From: Nematopogon swammerdamellus
Lineage: Eukaryota; Arthropoda; Insecta; Lepidoptera; Adelidae
Direction: 5' to 3'
Assembly (NCBI GenBank): GCA_946902875.1
Contig: OX336342.1
Location: 16,733,523-16,797,522, forward strand
Length of the DNA: 64,000 nt
The notes below the pieces were generated by a model that did no database searches, was not told where the DNA came from, and saw only the letters and a list, made by a program, of their open reading frames with translations. Below are positions 33,750 to 45,687 of this stretch, one piece after another (the stretch's first letter is position 1; each line of letters starts with the position of its first letter). The position numbers were made by a program, and so were the translations under genes.

Positions 33750-35305
33750 ATGTAATGGTATATAATACATACTTACCAGATACCAGTTATAAATTACTTC
33801 CCTACGCAGACGTGGATTGTAGGCAAGTTTCGATAAACGAAAGACCTATGAAATTGGTATGAATGCACTCGCATGTCTAAGTCGCATTTGTGATTTGAAA
33901 TTTTCTGCGATGTATAGAAGGAGAGCTTACAGCAATGAAATGATTATAATAATAAAAATATTGCATTATAATATAATTAAGCAATTATTGCTTCGAGTCA
34001 ACAATGTACACATTAACGTATGAGCATTATTATAAATACTCGTTTTTTCAAGGCGTTTTTCTTCACCCAATTGACGGATAAATTATGCACGCAATGTCTT
34101 AGTTTTACACTACAAAATGTAAAACACATGGCAACTACATTCAAACTTACTTTACCGTACTTGTGATTGATAGCTGCACATACTAACTACCCAACATCCT
34201 GAATGAGCTGAGCTGAATGAGAACACAGGAAATCAATCCCAATACGTCACATTACCTTGTCCAGCGGGCGTGCGGTCACTCTATTCCGGTTGGACTAGTC
34301 ACGTTGTCGATAACAAAAACTACATAATAGAAAACTGTTTTTTAAAAAGTACTGACACAAATGGCCTCACCGGATAGCCCGTCGGATGATCGATCAGACA
34401 CAGCCATTAACATCGCTCGTAGCGAAACAACACTTAACGAGGTGTCCCAGCTATAAGAAGGAAATGTTTAGCGGGGCAATTTCTTATGATCTGTCTCACT
34501 AGCTCCAACGGGCTCCTCACTCAATGAGACAGAGCTGCGGCTACCGCAATTTTTCGATATATCTAAAATAGTGACACAATAGTAATAGAGGTAGAGAATA
34601 AGCAGGCAGGTCGTTTAATTTTATTGACGCGCTGCCGATGTCGTTTAAAGACACTTGATAAGATCTAACCACCGACTAAGGAAGTGGTCGGTGATATTCT
34701 TAATTCATTCTTAGAACGGAGTTACGATTCGCAGTCATCTAATATTGCACTCTTTTCCATACATATTTTTGATTCAAAATTAAAATAGTACTTATTTCTT
34801 AACAGTATTTCTCGCTTTGAACCTGACTCGCCTTAAACGATACACACGTTTAAACTCCAGTTATCGTGATCGTGACTAGCAGCCAGAATCTTCTCAACGT
34901 GACCACTATACTCGACAAAGCCCGCTGATGCGGTTTGCAATGCGTTCCAGTCTGTCTATATGATCCGCTATCTGTGTCCGCTGCTCCGCTCGCGTTAGGA
35001 ATATCGTGCTGTTATTATACCTTATTATGTCCACCTGGATCAAAAATGGTTTTTTAGGGTTCCGTACCTGAAAAAGTAAGAACGGAACTCTTAGAAGATT
35101 TTTGACGTGGAATCACGTCTTACTTATGGTACAAGGTGGGATGCATGTAAGCTAAAATATGACGTCACCGACACGAAACATGTACCGGGAAAATGGTCAA
35201 TGCTCAGGTTCTAAGTAACTCACATTCAAAACACATATATAATATAATAATATCAGCAAAATGAGGAAGGTGGCGCAAATACAATAATACTTATAAAACA
35301 ATTAT
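33750..35305. other. No recognised gene or dated repeat
   Basis: AT-rich DNA. A short piece of the gggttccgta family (gggttccgtacctgaaaaag) lies at 35055-35100. Nothing else can be supported. Confidence 0.35.
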
Positions 35306-35589
35306 TCGTAAAAGGCGACTAAGGGATAAGAACAAGATGCCGTGCTAAAGGGCGACAGGTTCGCCACCTCTCACCTTGGGACGGTACTTCCACCGAGTCA
35401 TGCAGCAGGTGGGTTTTCGTGCCTTACTTGCTGCTTGATCGATTGAATCTTGTTCGAATACTGTGCGAAACGTCGTGGTCGGTGTTGTGCTGTAATTTAC
35501 CAGAGTTCTTGCAGCACAACACTGATTACTCTGCTTACCCCGTTTTTCGGGATTCAGCGTTTGTGATATGTATGTATGTATGTAAAAAA
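35306..35589 (+). mobile_element. SINE-like element: second head (truncated) with the different body
   Basis: cgtaaaaggcgactaaggga, gccgtgctaaagggcgacag, tgggttttcgtgccttactt, gtgttgtgctgtaatttacc, ttactctgcttaccccg, gggattcagcgtttgtg and a (tatg)n tail. Same family as 25083-25405. Confidence 0.88.
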
Positions 35590-36290
35590 TATTAATATTA
35601 TTATTTGCAGGCATAGTGAGTCATCAAAGTTAGACGATTTTTTTCAATTCGTTTCACGAGTAAGCATGACAACCAGATTTTTTTAGATATTTCGACATTA
35701 CTTGTTTATCAAGAGAACATACATATATGCATTCACCCCCAGATTTTGTTTTTTCTAGTTATTTCTGATCTACACGCACAGATGAACGAATATGCATGCT
35801 ACAACCTGTATAAGCGGGCACTTATTTTCAAGAGGTGGGATAGGTTGATGTTTCTCCCGAAATTCAGACAATGTGTGATAACCACTAGTGTCGTACATCA
35901 CGGGACAAATTCAAATTTATATAGGTGTGTGGAAATGGGCGTTCTCTTGTATTCGTCGGATTCGAAAAATCCCCATGAAATATGTAATGAAATAAGCTTG
36001 ATCCCGTCCCAGCGTAACGAAATCTAATGAAACGGGTATATTTGCATGAATAGAGCTTATCGTATTCATACGGGTAGTTGGAAAGGGCGAAAAGGTCACC
36101 CGTTATAGCTGCTACCGGCTCGCACAAAATTGGATGCTCCGCCTGTCCCGCGCGCGCTATATTATCTGCGGATTTGAATGTTTTACTAGGCACGAGACGC
36201 CTTGTTAACATTTTCCGCCATTCTTTCGGTCAGCCAGTAAAGATTACTTCGAATTTAATAAAAGTGTATATAAAAGCGTGGGAAAAGACT
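35590..36290. other. Unassigned
   Basis: Plus-strand frames at 35746-36027 and 36078-36392 overlap minus-strand frames of similar length. None shows a motif I recognise and no exon borders can be argued. Confidence 0.3.
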
Positions 36291-36425
36291 ACTTATTGGT
36301 TTCTCGGAAAATGCTCTAAGGATTTGGATGAAATTTTGTTTTTATTAGATAACTTTTTTTTCAAGTTTATCTGTATCAAGTTTATTGTGTAGACGCCGAG
36401 CGAAGCTCGGTCGCCCAGGTACTGA
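36291..36425 (+). repeat. Repeat ending in a gccgagcgaagctcgg hairpin
   Basis: tttctcggaaaatgctctaa, ggatttggatgaaattttg, tcaagtttatct, then gtagacgccgagcgaagctc and ggtcgcccaggtact. The inverted counterpart is at 51310-51425. The end hairpin (ccgagc/gctcgg) followed by a short tail is Helitron-like, but the class is not certain. Confidence 0.6.
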
Positions 36426-36603
36426 GTGTAATACGAGTACAGTCACATATTTTAATGAAACCACGTATATGTATGTAAATATAGCGATATTGTGTTGTAT
36501 CTAACTTTCTTTCATAATAAAAATAAATTAAACATTCGGAAAAAATTATAACTATTAGTAATTATAACTATAGTTTTTAGATTTCAATACAAAAATTTAA
36601 ATA

Positions 36604-37053
36604 TCCGGTACTTAAAAAGAATAGCCCCACTGTATCTCTCCCCAGCAGGTCTATTCTTGTAAATTCTGACAGCGGAATCAGCGCTGATGTGGCGCTGAGA
36701 GCCACTTACCAAAGTGGCTCTCAGCGCCACAACAGCGCTGATTCCGCTGTCAGAATTTACAAGAATAGACCTGCAGGAATGTCGTAAAAGGTGACTAAGG
36801 GATAAGAACAAGGTTCCGTGCTAAAGGGCGACAGGATAGCCACATCTCAACTTGGCACGGTTCTTATACCGAGTCGTGCAGCAGGTGGGTCTTCGTGCCT
36901 TACTTGCTGCTTGATCTTGTCCTAATACATTGCTAAACGTGGTGGACGTTGTTGTGCTGCAATTTAACCGAGTTCCTACACCACAACACTGATTACTCTG
37001 CTTACTCCGATTTTCGGGATACAGCGTGGTTGTGCGTATGTATGTATAACATT
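36604..37053 (+). mobile_element. SINE-like element: second head with the different body, split by a palindrome
   Basis: Head ccggtacttaaaaagaatag and ccccactgtatctctcccca, then the 130-bp palindrome, then ggaatgtcgtaaaaggtgac and the body gtgctaaagggcgacaggat, cttcgtgccttacttgctgc, ctctgcttactccg, gggatacagcgtgg and (tatg)n. The most complete copy of this type on the plus strand. Confidence 0.9.
36645..36774. mobile_element. 130-bp near-perfect palindrome inserted in a SINE head
   Basis: 63-bp arms with a single mismatch around the 4-base loop acca; the left arm begins gcaggtctattcttg. It interrupts the SINE head between ctctcccca and ggaatgtcg. No clear target duplication, so the exact limits are uncertain by a base or two. 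Confidence 0.9.
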
Positions 37054-38624
37054 ATTTATGTATGTATTATTTATTACTAATGAGACGAATATCAAAGATG
37101 ACTTTCAAATTAAATTTTTATTTAACAAATCACAGTAGTGGTGACACCGTAAGATGACACGTTTAAGTAAAGCAACAAAAGAAAACAAAGGATAAAATTT
37201 ATCCTACAAAAAACGAATATAATCCTATTTCCGTACTTAAGAATAATATATTTCCCTTTGCTAACAATAGTTTCATTCACTTTCATCAACCATCGGAAAA
37301 ACCTTTTTACAGCACTTCAACCGTCCAAGATTCCAAGTCTAGCTTTCAATGCTGTCTTTGTGCGGGACGTGATCAAAGACTGTGAATACAAAGGGAGGCA
37401 AAATCCTGACCTGTATTGTTTTGCAGTCGTAACTGCCACTTTAATTCAATAAAATACTATACCATTGATTTAACTGATGCCTATGTGTAGGTATACATTT
37501 AGACGAACGAATTGATTAAAGAAGTGCAAATTAGGTACACGGAGGAAACAATTGCACGGTTCAGATCTTTAGGAAACATCCGTTATAACTAATATTTCTT
37601 TGCTTTTAGGCTTAGTAACAATCTAGTGTTATAATAATTTCGTGAGTGCTATTTGCTATAGAATCCAAATAGAATAGAAACACTGTCTGAACACAATCGA
37701 AAGAAAAACAATACTCGAAAAGGAACAAGACATACAGGAGTACGCAAAACCGGACTTATCACAGCCAGTGATGTCTCCCAGTCAACTTTTTCAACCATTG
37801 AAGTTTTAGTTTAATATTCTTATAATTTATTCTAAATGTCTACGCAAGAACCTATTTATCCAAAACGTAACGTGGTATAATCTACTTGACTAACTCAATA
37901 TTGTTCAAATTAGAATACTTCAAATCAAATCGAATCTTTTATTAAATTATCCTTGATTTCATATGTACCAGCGACTCCATGTCATTATATATGGTGTCAC
38001 ATGCTGCGCCACATACTTTTCTTGGCATGGGGCTGGACACTATACCAAATTTTTTATATCATCAATCTGCTATTTTCTTCTAGAATTCCTCCGAGTTTAT
38101 TTTAAGCGAACTATGGATCAACGTAATGCCTTCTGACTGAAATAAACGTTTTTTACTTTACTTTATGTATCTTCAGTACCTTTGCTTTACTTATTTATCG
38201 TATCACTAACGATTTCGGGCGAGAAATAGGGCATAGAACCGCCCTCTAAGGCCAAACCCTTGGCGCTACTCCTAATGACCAAATGAATTTTTAAATAACG
38301 CATCTCAACCTCCATTCTGGGGGCACTAGCTCATTCTATACGACCTAGTTAAGCGTTAAGCGACCGCGGAGTGGGAAAACAATTTGTACCTAGTACCTAA
38401 TAGCTACAAATTTGTTTGAGAGAATGCGTAAGCCTTCTCTGTTTCTAATTGGTGTTTAACCAAGCAGAGGTCTACATTATTTACTGCGAAAACGTTTCGC
38501 CCTTTAGACCGTAAAGAAAAACTTTACTATTTATATTTGCATGAGCTGAGCATGTCCTTTCATATTTAGCAGAAGATACATTTTGTATAAAGGTAAGTAT
38601 GCATTTTCTCTATTTCTAGTTTTT
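37054..38624. other. Unassigned AT-rich stretch
   Basis: No recognised coding frame. 38210-38300 contains gatttcgggcgagaaatagg and cctctaaggcc-type text, weakly like 51005-51045. Nothing firm. Confidence 0.3.
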
Positions 38625-38880
38625 GTAGTGGACAGAAGAGTTCTTCGAACTGCACGATTATCTAAATCGTTCTTGTGCCGCACTGCAAAGGTGGGGAACG
38701 GGCTTCCGGGGAATAACTTTCCCCACTCCTACAATCCACGGATCATTAAATCACGGGTTCCCCCGGCGACATTGGTCCACCTCCAAGCCGGACTGGCACC
38801 TCCTCTGGGGTGGAATTGGCTGCCCCTGAGGCTTCGACCTCGGGCACAGCCACCTAGTTCGGAAGCAATAAAAACACCAA
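38625..38880 (+). pseudogene. CR1-like LINE C-terminal fragment
   Basis: The plus frame reads RRVLRTARLSKSFLCRTAKV, then GNGLPGNNFPHSYNP and IIKSRV: the terminal WN-LP-x-FP-xYN-x-FKSRV pattern of CR1-group LINEs (Trp replaced here by Gly). A non-coding 3' end follows to gttcggaagcaataaaaac. The same fragment occurs at 62144-62405. Confidence 0.8.
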
Positions 38881-40876
38881 TATTATTATGTACAAGTATA
38901 ATATGTGTGTACTACAACAATATGTACTGCAAAAAGTACTAAACGATCAATAGAGTGAAATGTATATTGCATAACAAAACAAAATGTTTTCCTTGTCTAT
39001 GCTCAAACGATTAATAATTTACTTCTTCGAGCTAAAACAATCAACATTTAAAATGATTCTATATCGTAGAGCAAAACCCAGCGACGCACTATATCATACT
39101 CGTGTATTTTGTGTTAGCATGTATAAGCATTCACACCTGTAAAATGTATTTCCAAGAATTTCCTGACCTCTATGACCTCATAAACTACTTAAATAACACT
39201 GAAAGCGAATCTAGCATAGTTTCTAAAACTCCGAAAACAACTTTATTCAAGGAAAACCTAAGCTCTTAAGAATTCGTAGAATTTCACCTATTCCCGGCGG
39301 ACGAGCCTTCTTTCAAGGTAGCCAGTACATCGTGCGCCTTTCAGCAATGTCTAGAGAGTAAATTGAGTAGAAACCGGCTTTTACGATAACTCGATTAGGC
39401 GGCCCCGCAGAGAAGTGGAACAGATTTTAAGGTCACCAAATTGACGGGCTTCAGCCAGGAGAGTCTCTTAAAAAGCAACGAATCACTTTGATTGGAATCA
39501 GTTACGTCAAACTTGTTTGCTGCCCCAAGGCAGCGGGCTCACATTTTGTACTCATGTGTAAGTGGATTTTCATGTTTTATGTGAACTTTACATGATCCTT
39601 GGGATTCGGCCCTTATGCTGAGTAAGTCGATGTAGGAAAATTAAACTCATACACCAACTGCCGCCGCCCGTCGACGACGGTTAAATTACCACTTGATTAG
39701 AAAAACTGAGAAGAGAGTTCCATTAAATATTGTTAGATTATTATTCGAAATTTATCACACACTGTAAATTTTGTTTTGAAACGTAACTCTAATTATAATA
39801 TAATGCCGAAAATTATGAAAAGCCGGCAGAGAAAACTAGAATGTGCAAAGATGGCTTCATAGTAAGCTTATTACCATTTTATTAAAGTTCACTTGAAATT
39901 AAATGAAAATATGATTGTAAAAACCTAGTTTTTTTTAAACAGAAATTGTGAAGTGCACTTTTAAACTCGTTAACAACTCCCGGAAGAAACGAACGAGAAT
40001 CTAGCACAATGTAATAGTTATAAAGGCTCTTTTGGGAAAGTTCAGGGTCCTATTGTGCGGTTCTTTTGACACCGGGATTACTTGGAAACTTTTTACTGAC
40101 TCCGACACACTGGAGTCCGAGCGCTAAACTTTCCGCCGATATTAATTTTATTTTCTCTCGTGCAAAACTTTCGCGGCCCTTAAACGTTCCAGGGAAGGAG
40201 CAACAGCTGGAGTTAACGCCCTCCTTATTTGTGAGGATTTTGTGATATTGTAACTGAATTAATTAGCTTGCTCTCAAAACACGAAGTTGTGAAGGTACGA
40301 CGTTTAATTTAGAATTTGTGAATTAATTTCCGACTTTGGAAACGTGGAAAAAGGTTGTTTTAAATGTTTGGATGGACCCTTGATTTACGATTCAGAACAG
40401 GCCTGTAGGTAGAGTAAAAAAAAATTAGGCTGGAAAGTTTTTAAATATAGTTCTTTTTATTTAGCGTGACGTGAGCCTATCAGAATCATTATTGTAATCT
40501 TCTGTGTATTTCCGCCTAAAAGAGTAATGTATGATAGTGAAAGAAGTAAAAAGAAAAGATACTCTTCGAGGACAAATTTTTCCAAGAGAGGTGTTGCCTC
40601 GTAAGACGTTCCATCAATTACAGACAAATTTATCTATCCATGAAAACGAATCTATTTTAACCAGCAATATTATTCGAAATTCGCTACTCACTAGCGATTT
40701 ATTTCCGAATGCCACGAATGGAGTGGGTAATTCCCCGTTCCTCAAGCTCAGATTCGCGGTTGTTCTTACTATCCACGCTGACAGACGTAAGTATTGAGGT
40801 CGTCTCCAACCGAACCAATTACATTTCTAAGCAGTTCCGACAGAGACAAGGACATTAACGGAAAGCCAACTATGTT
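38881..40876. other. Unassigned
   Basis: No repeat or coding family recognised. The 88-codon plus frame at 40531-40797 has no motif. A poly-T of 10 lies near 39930. Confidence 0.3.
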
Positions 40877-41264
40877 CCAAAAATCGGTTTCTCCCGATTG
40901 ACGTTTCTCGTAAAACACTCTTGAGTTTGATGTTAGAAAAAATATATGGCTTTCTACAAGATGTACTGTTTTCCAATAAGGAGTCTAAAACAAAATTATA
41001 TCTATTTGACTCTAAGGTTTTACTCGACAGAAAAAAGATCGCAAAGTATTCTCTCGAAAATTCTGGAAACAATGTTTTCTTGCCGTTCATCATCTGGTCA
41101 TGTAATTTATAAATAAAAAATACAATACTCCTTCTCGTCAAGGTCAGTATTTTTCTTTTATTCAATATTACACCTGCAATTAAATATTTATTAATTCTGC
41201 ACTTACGTCCTCCAAATTCTCAGTTGTTTACGAGAAACATCAATCGGGAGAAACCGATTTTTGG
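40877..41264. mobile_element. MITE-like element with ~39-bp terminal inverted repeats
   Basis: The left end begins ccaaaaatcggtttctcccg (40877-40915). The right end is its complement (41226-41264) with one substitution. 388 bp long. The flanks do not show an obvious duplication. The minus-strand 112-codon frame across it starts in one inverted repeat and is not credible as a gene. Confidence 0.8.
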
Positions 41265-41450
41265 TACTGTTTTTTTTATGTAAACTGACACGGTTGGCTA
41301 CATCACCTACAACATCCGTGATGTCAGCCCATAACACCGGATGAATGAGGTGCCATGTCAGTGCTTCTTTTCATTTCATGTCGGCTACACTGAACTGGAT
41401 GGAAAACACGAAATATTTTACATAGCCGTTTCGACCAACGTTTCATTCAG

Positions 41451-43752
41451 TCAGTCAGTCAGCGTGTTAGCGTCCACTGCTGGACATACGCCTCTCCAAT
41501 TTTCCTCCAGTCCTCCCGGCCTTCAGCGATACGGAACCATTGCTTTCCGCCGACGTACTTGATGTCGTCGTCCCACCTGGCGGGTGGTCTTCCCACACTC
41601 CGTTTTCCTGTCCACGGCCGCCAGTGTAGGACACGGTTACTCCAACGGTCATCGTCTCTTCGGCTAACGTGCCCAGCCCACTGCCACTTGAGCTTAGCAA
41701 CCCGGTGTCCAATATCGACTAATCATTGCTCGCTGGGCAACTTTCAACCTTTGGACAACAGCGACCGTCAGGGTCCACGTTTCACACCCGTACGTCATAA
41801 CCGGGAGGACACACTGGTCATATATACGGGTCTTCAAATTTTGCGGAAGGTTAGACCTCAGGACGAATTTCAGCTTTCCAAAGGCAGCCCATCTCCACCT
41901 CCAGCAGACCTTGTCTACCAAGCCGCAGAATTTGACCGAGGTATACGTACTCTTCATACTGTTCGATCACTTCTCCGCCAATAACAATTTGTCCTCCCGT
42001 CATAACCTCGGTCGCCATGACCTTGGTTTTGTCCTGGTTCATCTTCAGACCAACCTTCATCGACGCTGTTTAAAGGTCTTCCAGCATGATCTGAAGCTAA
42101 TCTCGGGAATTTGACAGAAGAAATATGTCATCGGCGAAACGCACATGACTGAGAAGATCTCCATTCACGTTTATACCCATGTTGTCCCACTCAAGCGTCT
42201 TGAACACATCTTCCAATGCGTTTGTGAAGAGCTTGGGTGAGATCACATCCCCCTGCCTTACGCCTTTACCAAGGAGGATAGGTTGGGTATTCTCGTGAAG
42301 CCTCACAGTCATCGTCGCGGACCGATACAGATTTCGGAGCACCTCGATGTAGCGGTGGTCGATTCTGCACCTGAGGAGGGAGTTTTCGACAGCCTATTTT
42401 TCAACTGAGTCGAACGCCTTCTCATAGTCGACGAAGGCTAGGAAGAGCGGCTTGTTGTACTCCTCGCATTTTTGCACCACTTGTCTCACAGTAAATATGT
42501 GGTCCATGGTGCCGTATCCTTTCCTAAATCCAGCTTTCTCTCGAGGCTGGTACTGGTCCAGCCTCTGTGTCAGCCGACTCGTGATGACTCTTGAAAAGAT
42601 CTTGTACACGTGGCTAGAAGTGAGATAGGTCGATAGCTTTTCAACTTCGCCCTATCCCCCTTCTTGTGAAACAAGACATCGACACTATTTCGCCATGCGG
42701 CCGGAACTACACCACTTTCTCGAACTGCATTGAACAGTTTTTGCAGTTCCTTCAAGATCGGTCGTCCGCCAGCGTTCAGCAGCTCTGTCGTTATCCCGTC
42801 TTCACCTGGAGCCTTGTGTTTTTTGAGTCCTTTCAAGGCAGCCTTTATCTCATAGACACTAATATCGGGCAGACCCTCCGTGTAGTGTCTAGTGAGCGGC
42901 GCACGCCTATCAGAGTCGACTGGTTTGCTTGGACTTGGGGCAGGGATTGCTGCGGAGTACAATTGACCATAAAATTCCTCCACCGCCTCAAGAATATCCG
43001 GCTTTCTTGCGGTGACAACCCCATTCGCCCGCTCGAGTTTCGAGATTTGGTTAGCGCCGGTAGAGAAGGCACGGGCAAACACTTTGCTGCCTCGATTTTC
43101 CTCTATAACGCGCTCAAATAAATTTGTGTATCTCTGTGTTTTTGTGTGCAATAAAGCATTTCTATTCTATTCTATTCTCAACCATCTTCATGTTCTCTCG
43201 GCGAATATCACGGCGAATGGACTTGCTTATGGTCTTGTTGAGGTTCCTGTGCACGACACTGCTCCGGGTATCCGGTTTCATATTCCGTCGTGTTTCCAGG
43301 AGCCTCAAGTCTCTGCGGATAGCTTGCTACGGGGTGCCTGTCGACTTTTTCTGAAGTGCTGCTCTGCAGTGTCCGTTAGTGCGGATACGAAGCCCGTATA
43401 CACCTTGTCGATGTCGGCATCCTCATCTCGTGGCGCTAAGCTAAAAGGATCCTCGAGTTTGGCTTCGAAATTTTGGAGCTACTCGTCCGGTTTGTTTAGC
43501 TTGGCCAACGGTTTGTGGATGAGTTTGCGCCGTTCCATCTTGAGATTTAGCTTCAGCGTACCTCGCACTAGTCGGTGATCGCTGCCAGTATCGAAGCGGT
43601 TAAGGACAGTAACGTCTATGCATGACGATTTACTGATCGCCAGTATGAAGTCGATTTCGTTCCTCGTGCAACCGTCAGGGCCGGCCCACGTCCATTTCCT
43701 TTTCTCCTTTTTCAGGAAAAAGGTATTCTTGGCGTGGAGCTGGTATAAAGAG
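41451..43752 (-). pseudogene. RTE-class LINE, 5'-truncated and broken
   Basis: The minus strand reads from the end of an APE-type endonuclease (NRFDTGSDHRLVR, with the catalytic SDH, near 43600) into a reverse transcriptase (GLKKHKAPGEDGITTELL near 42810; YRPISLLATC near 42640; FVDYEKAFDSVE near 42400; GVRQGDVISPKLF near 42240; the polymerase motif FADD near 42135; LGLKMNQDKTKV-like MKVGLKMNQDKTKVM near 42030; DQCVLPVMTYGCETWTL near 41790) and an RTE-type C terminus (WAGHVSRRDD). At least three frame breaks or stops and a 59-bp retro-insert make it dead. The tail is (gact)n at 41451. It is flanked by the 13-bp duplication acgtttcattcag (41438-41450, 43753-43765). Confidence 0.95.
43118..43176 (+). 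mobile_element. 59-bp retro-insert inside the RTE LINE
   Basis: tgtgcaataaagcatttc followed by (ttcta)n: the 3' tip of a retroelement in plus orientation, flanked by ctcaa at 43113-43117 and 43177-43181. Without insert and one duplicate the LINE frame reads KMVERVIEENRG without a break. Confidence 0.8.
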
Positions 43753-43939
43753 ACGTTTCATTCAGTGCGGTGGTAAAGTGCAGCAAGGTAAGGTAAGAAG
43801 GGAAGGAACCTACAGTTTTATGTGGAATCCGAACCACTGTCAGCCTCCAACAGTCGAGCGGTCACCCATCCAAGTACTGACCGCAACCAGGTGTGCTTAA
43901 CAACAGTCGACCGAGCACCACTGAGCTACCGAGGCTGAC

Positions 43940-44446
43940 AGAACAGGCCCAGGAGCCTCTGAGGCTCCTGGGTCTTAAGAGTGATTCGCAGACACATTAT
44001 TACAAGCAAGAGTAGGGAGAGAAAAATGCTTTAAATGGTTACACAATATCTTATTTTCCTCACAGTAGTGACTCATTTACATTGAAACGAGCCGGAATAG
44101 GTCACTCGAGCAAGGAGAGTCGTAAAGAATACGATGTCATAAAACAAATGAACCGGCTTATTACTGCCGACCACTTTGGGAGTATGGAGGGAGAGTTTTG
44201 CAGGAGCAAAAAGAACTTTAAAGCATGATTATAAATATTTTACAGTGTGATTTAATTTCTTTGTTAAATTAACGCTGGTCATGAATGCTTTTCCTTCTAT
44301 CTTATTACTATAACAAAATTATTTCATGTTTAAAATTATTTACATAGAATGAATCTTCGATCATAAAATGTAGGTACCATTCTATGTAAGATTCAATGGT
44401 AGCGAATAATATGATTATAATATAAACATTTTTTATTTATTTATGT
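43940..44446. other. Unassigned
   Basis: AT-rich apart from the small hairpin at 43948-43972 and an imperfect hairpin around 44335-44400 (ccattctatgtaagattcaa). No gene seen. Confidence 0.3.
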
Positions 44447-44570
44447 TTTATGGAAACTGAGACGGTTGGCTATATCTCCTACAAAATCCGTGATGTCAGC
44501 CCATAAAACCTATGGGCTGACTATGGTGAACTAGGTGCAATGTCAGTGTGTTCCTTTGGTTGTAAGATAT
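44447..44570 (-). mobile_element. SINE fragment with internal rearrangement
   Basis: tatggaaactgagacggttg and the acaaaatccgtgatgtcagc block, then a short duplicated gggctgac stretch, then gtgaactaggtgcaatgtca. Confidence 0.8.
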
Positions 44571-44639
44571 ACCAAGTGATAGCATTGGTGATTGAGGTTA
44601 CTTCGGAGACGATTCCGAAGTACTCGGATTCGGCGTTTC

Positions 44640-45143
44640 GTACGCTGACGTTAGTAGACACCCCCCTTATCCCCTTCACATCCAGCAAAGATGGACTCAA
44701 CTCTTTTTACCCGACTTCAAAAAAAGGAGGAGGTTCTCAATTCGATTGTATTTTTTTTTATGTTTGTCCCCTCAGAACTTTCGACTGGGTGAACCGATTT
44801 TGATGATTCTTTTTTTATTTGAAATCTGGTGCTTCCCGTGTGGTCCCATTTCAATTTGGCCAAGATCGGATCGGAAATCGAGGCGGAATCGCGAGGCCGA
44901 AGGCCGAGCGATTCCGCCGAGTACATGAATAGGAAAAAATTACTAAAAAAAAACTGTGAAATAAAAAACTATTTAAAAAAATTAAAAACCGCCTTCAAAA
45001 TATATGAAATAAAAAAAATCTAACCCTAGAGTTGAAGGCGGTGCTAAAGCAAGCAAAAATAACCGACCGCCTTCAACTCTAGGGTTCGATTTTTTTTATT
45101 TAATCTATTTTTGAAGGCGGTTTTTACATTTTTTTAAATAGTT
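44640..45143. repeat. Interspersed repeat with a terminal palindrome
   Basis: ttacccgacttcaaaaaaag and gaggaggttctcaattcg, tcgactgggtgaaccgattt and gtgcttcccgtgtggtccca form a repeat I recall from lepidopteran genomes. At 44881-44918 ggcggaatcgc pairs with gcgattccgcc around ggccgaaggcc. 44967-45143 is an inverted repeat of about 76-bp arms bounded by accgccttcaa motifs. Confidence 0.7.
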
Positions 45144-45687
45144 TTTTTAGCATTTTGAAGGTGTAAAGAGCCTTTGTCTAATTTTGATATAATTTGTACG
45201 AACTCAATAATGTTAGTAAATTACACATAGGTATAACAATGTCGAAATATTGCCAAAAATGAAAAATCAACATAAAAATATTAACATACTTGAAGTATCA
45301 TTGGTGTCAGTGGGTTACAAAAATGTAGGTAAAAAAATTCACAGATCTCATGCATAACATGACCTTCGGTTACATTGAAAATGACTTTTAGGGCGTATTC
45401 AAATATAGGCGTATAGCGCGTCACCGACTGTGAGCGTGAAACAATCCTGGTGTGGCTGAAGTGACGAACTCTACGAGCGAACGCACTCCAGATTCTAACA
45501 GCGCGCACCTGTTCACTATATAATTACTTCTATTCCTCTGAATAATAACATGTATTCGGCACATGTATAACAGCTCACCTCTGGAATAATCTGCCCGTGC
45601 ATTTACGCTCCACTACGTCTATGAATGTATTTAAGATAAATTTGAAAAGTATTTTCCTATCCTTCCTGAAGTAAATACAGTATTGCA
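45144..45687. other. Unassigned
   Basis: No recognised family except ctcacctctggaataatctg and atttaagataaatttgaaaag near 45575-45650, possibly a LINE C terminus (LWNNL-like) too short to call. Confidence 0.3.

Larger units (their letters stand above)
41271..43939 (-). mobile_element. SINE with 5S/tRNA-like head, split by an RTE LINE
   Basis: Body part 41271-41450 (T-run to aacgtttcattcag), then 2.3 kb of LINE, then the remainder at 43753-43939: acgtttcattcagtgcggtg, ggtcacccatccaagtactg and gagctaccgaggctgac. Removing the LINE gives one continuous minus-strand SINE. A 12-bp perfect hairpin (cccaggagcctc) follows at 43948-43972. Confidence 0.93.

Noticed and set aside
40827..41165. 112-codon minus-strand gene
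   Set aside because: Starts within the interior of the MITE-like element and crosses its inverted repeat. Composition A/T-driven.
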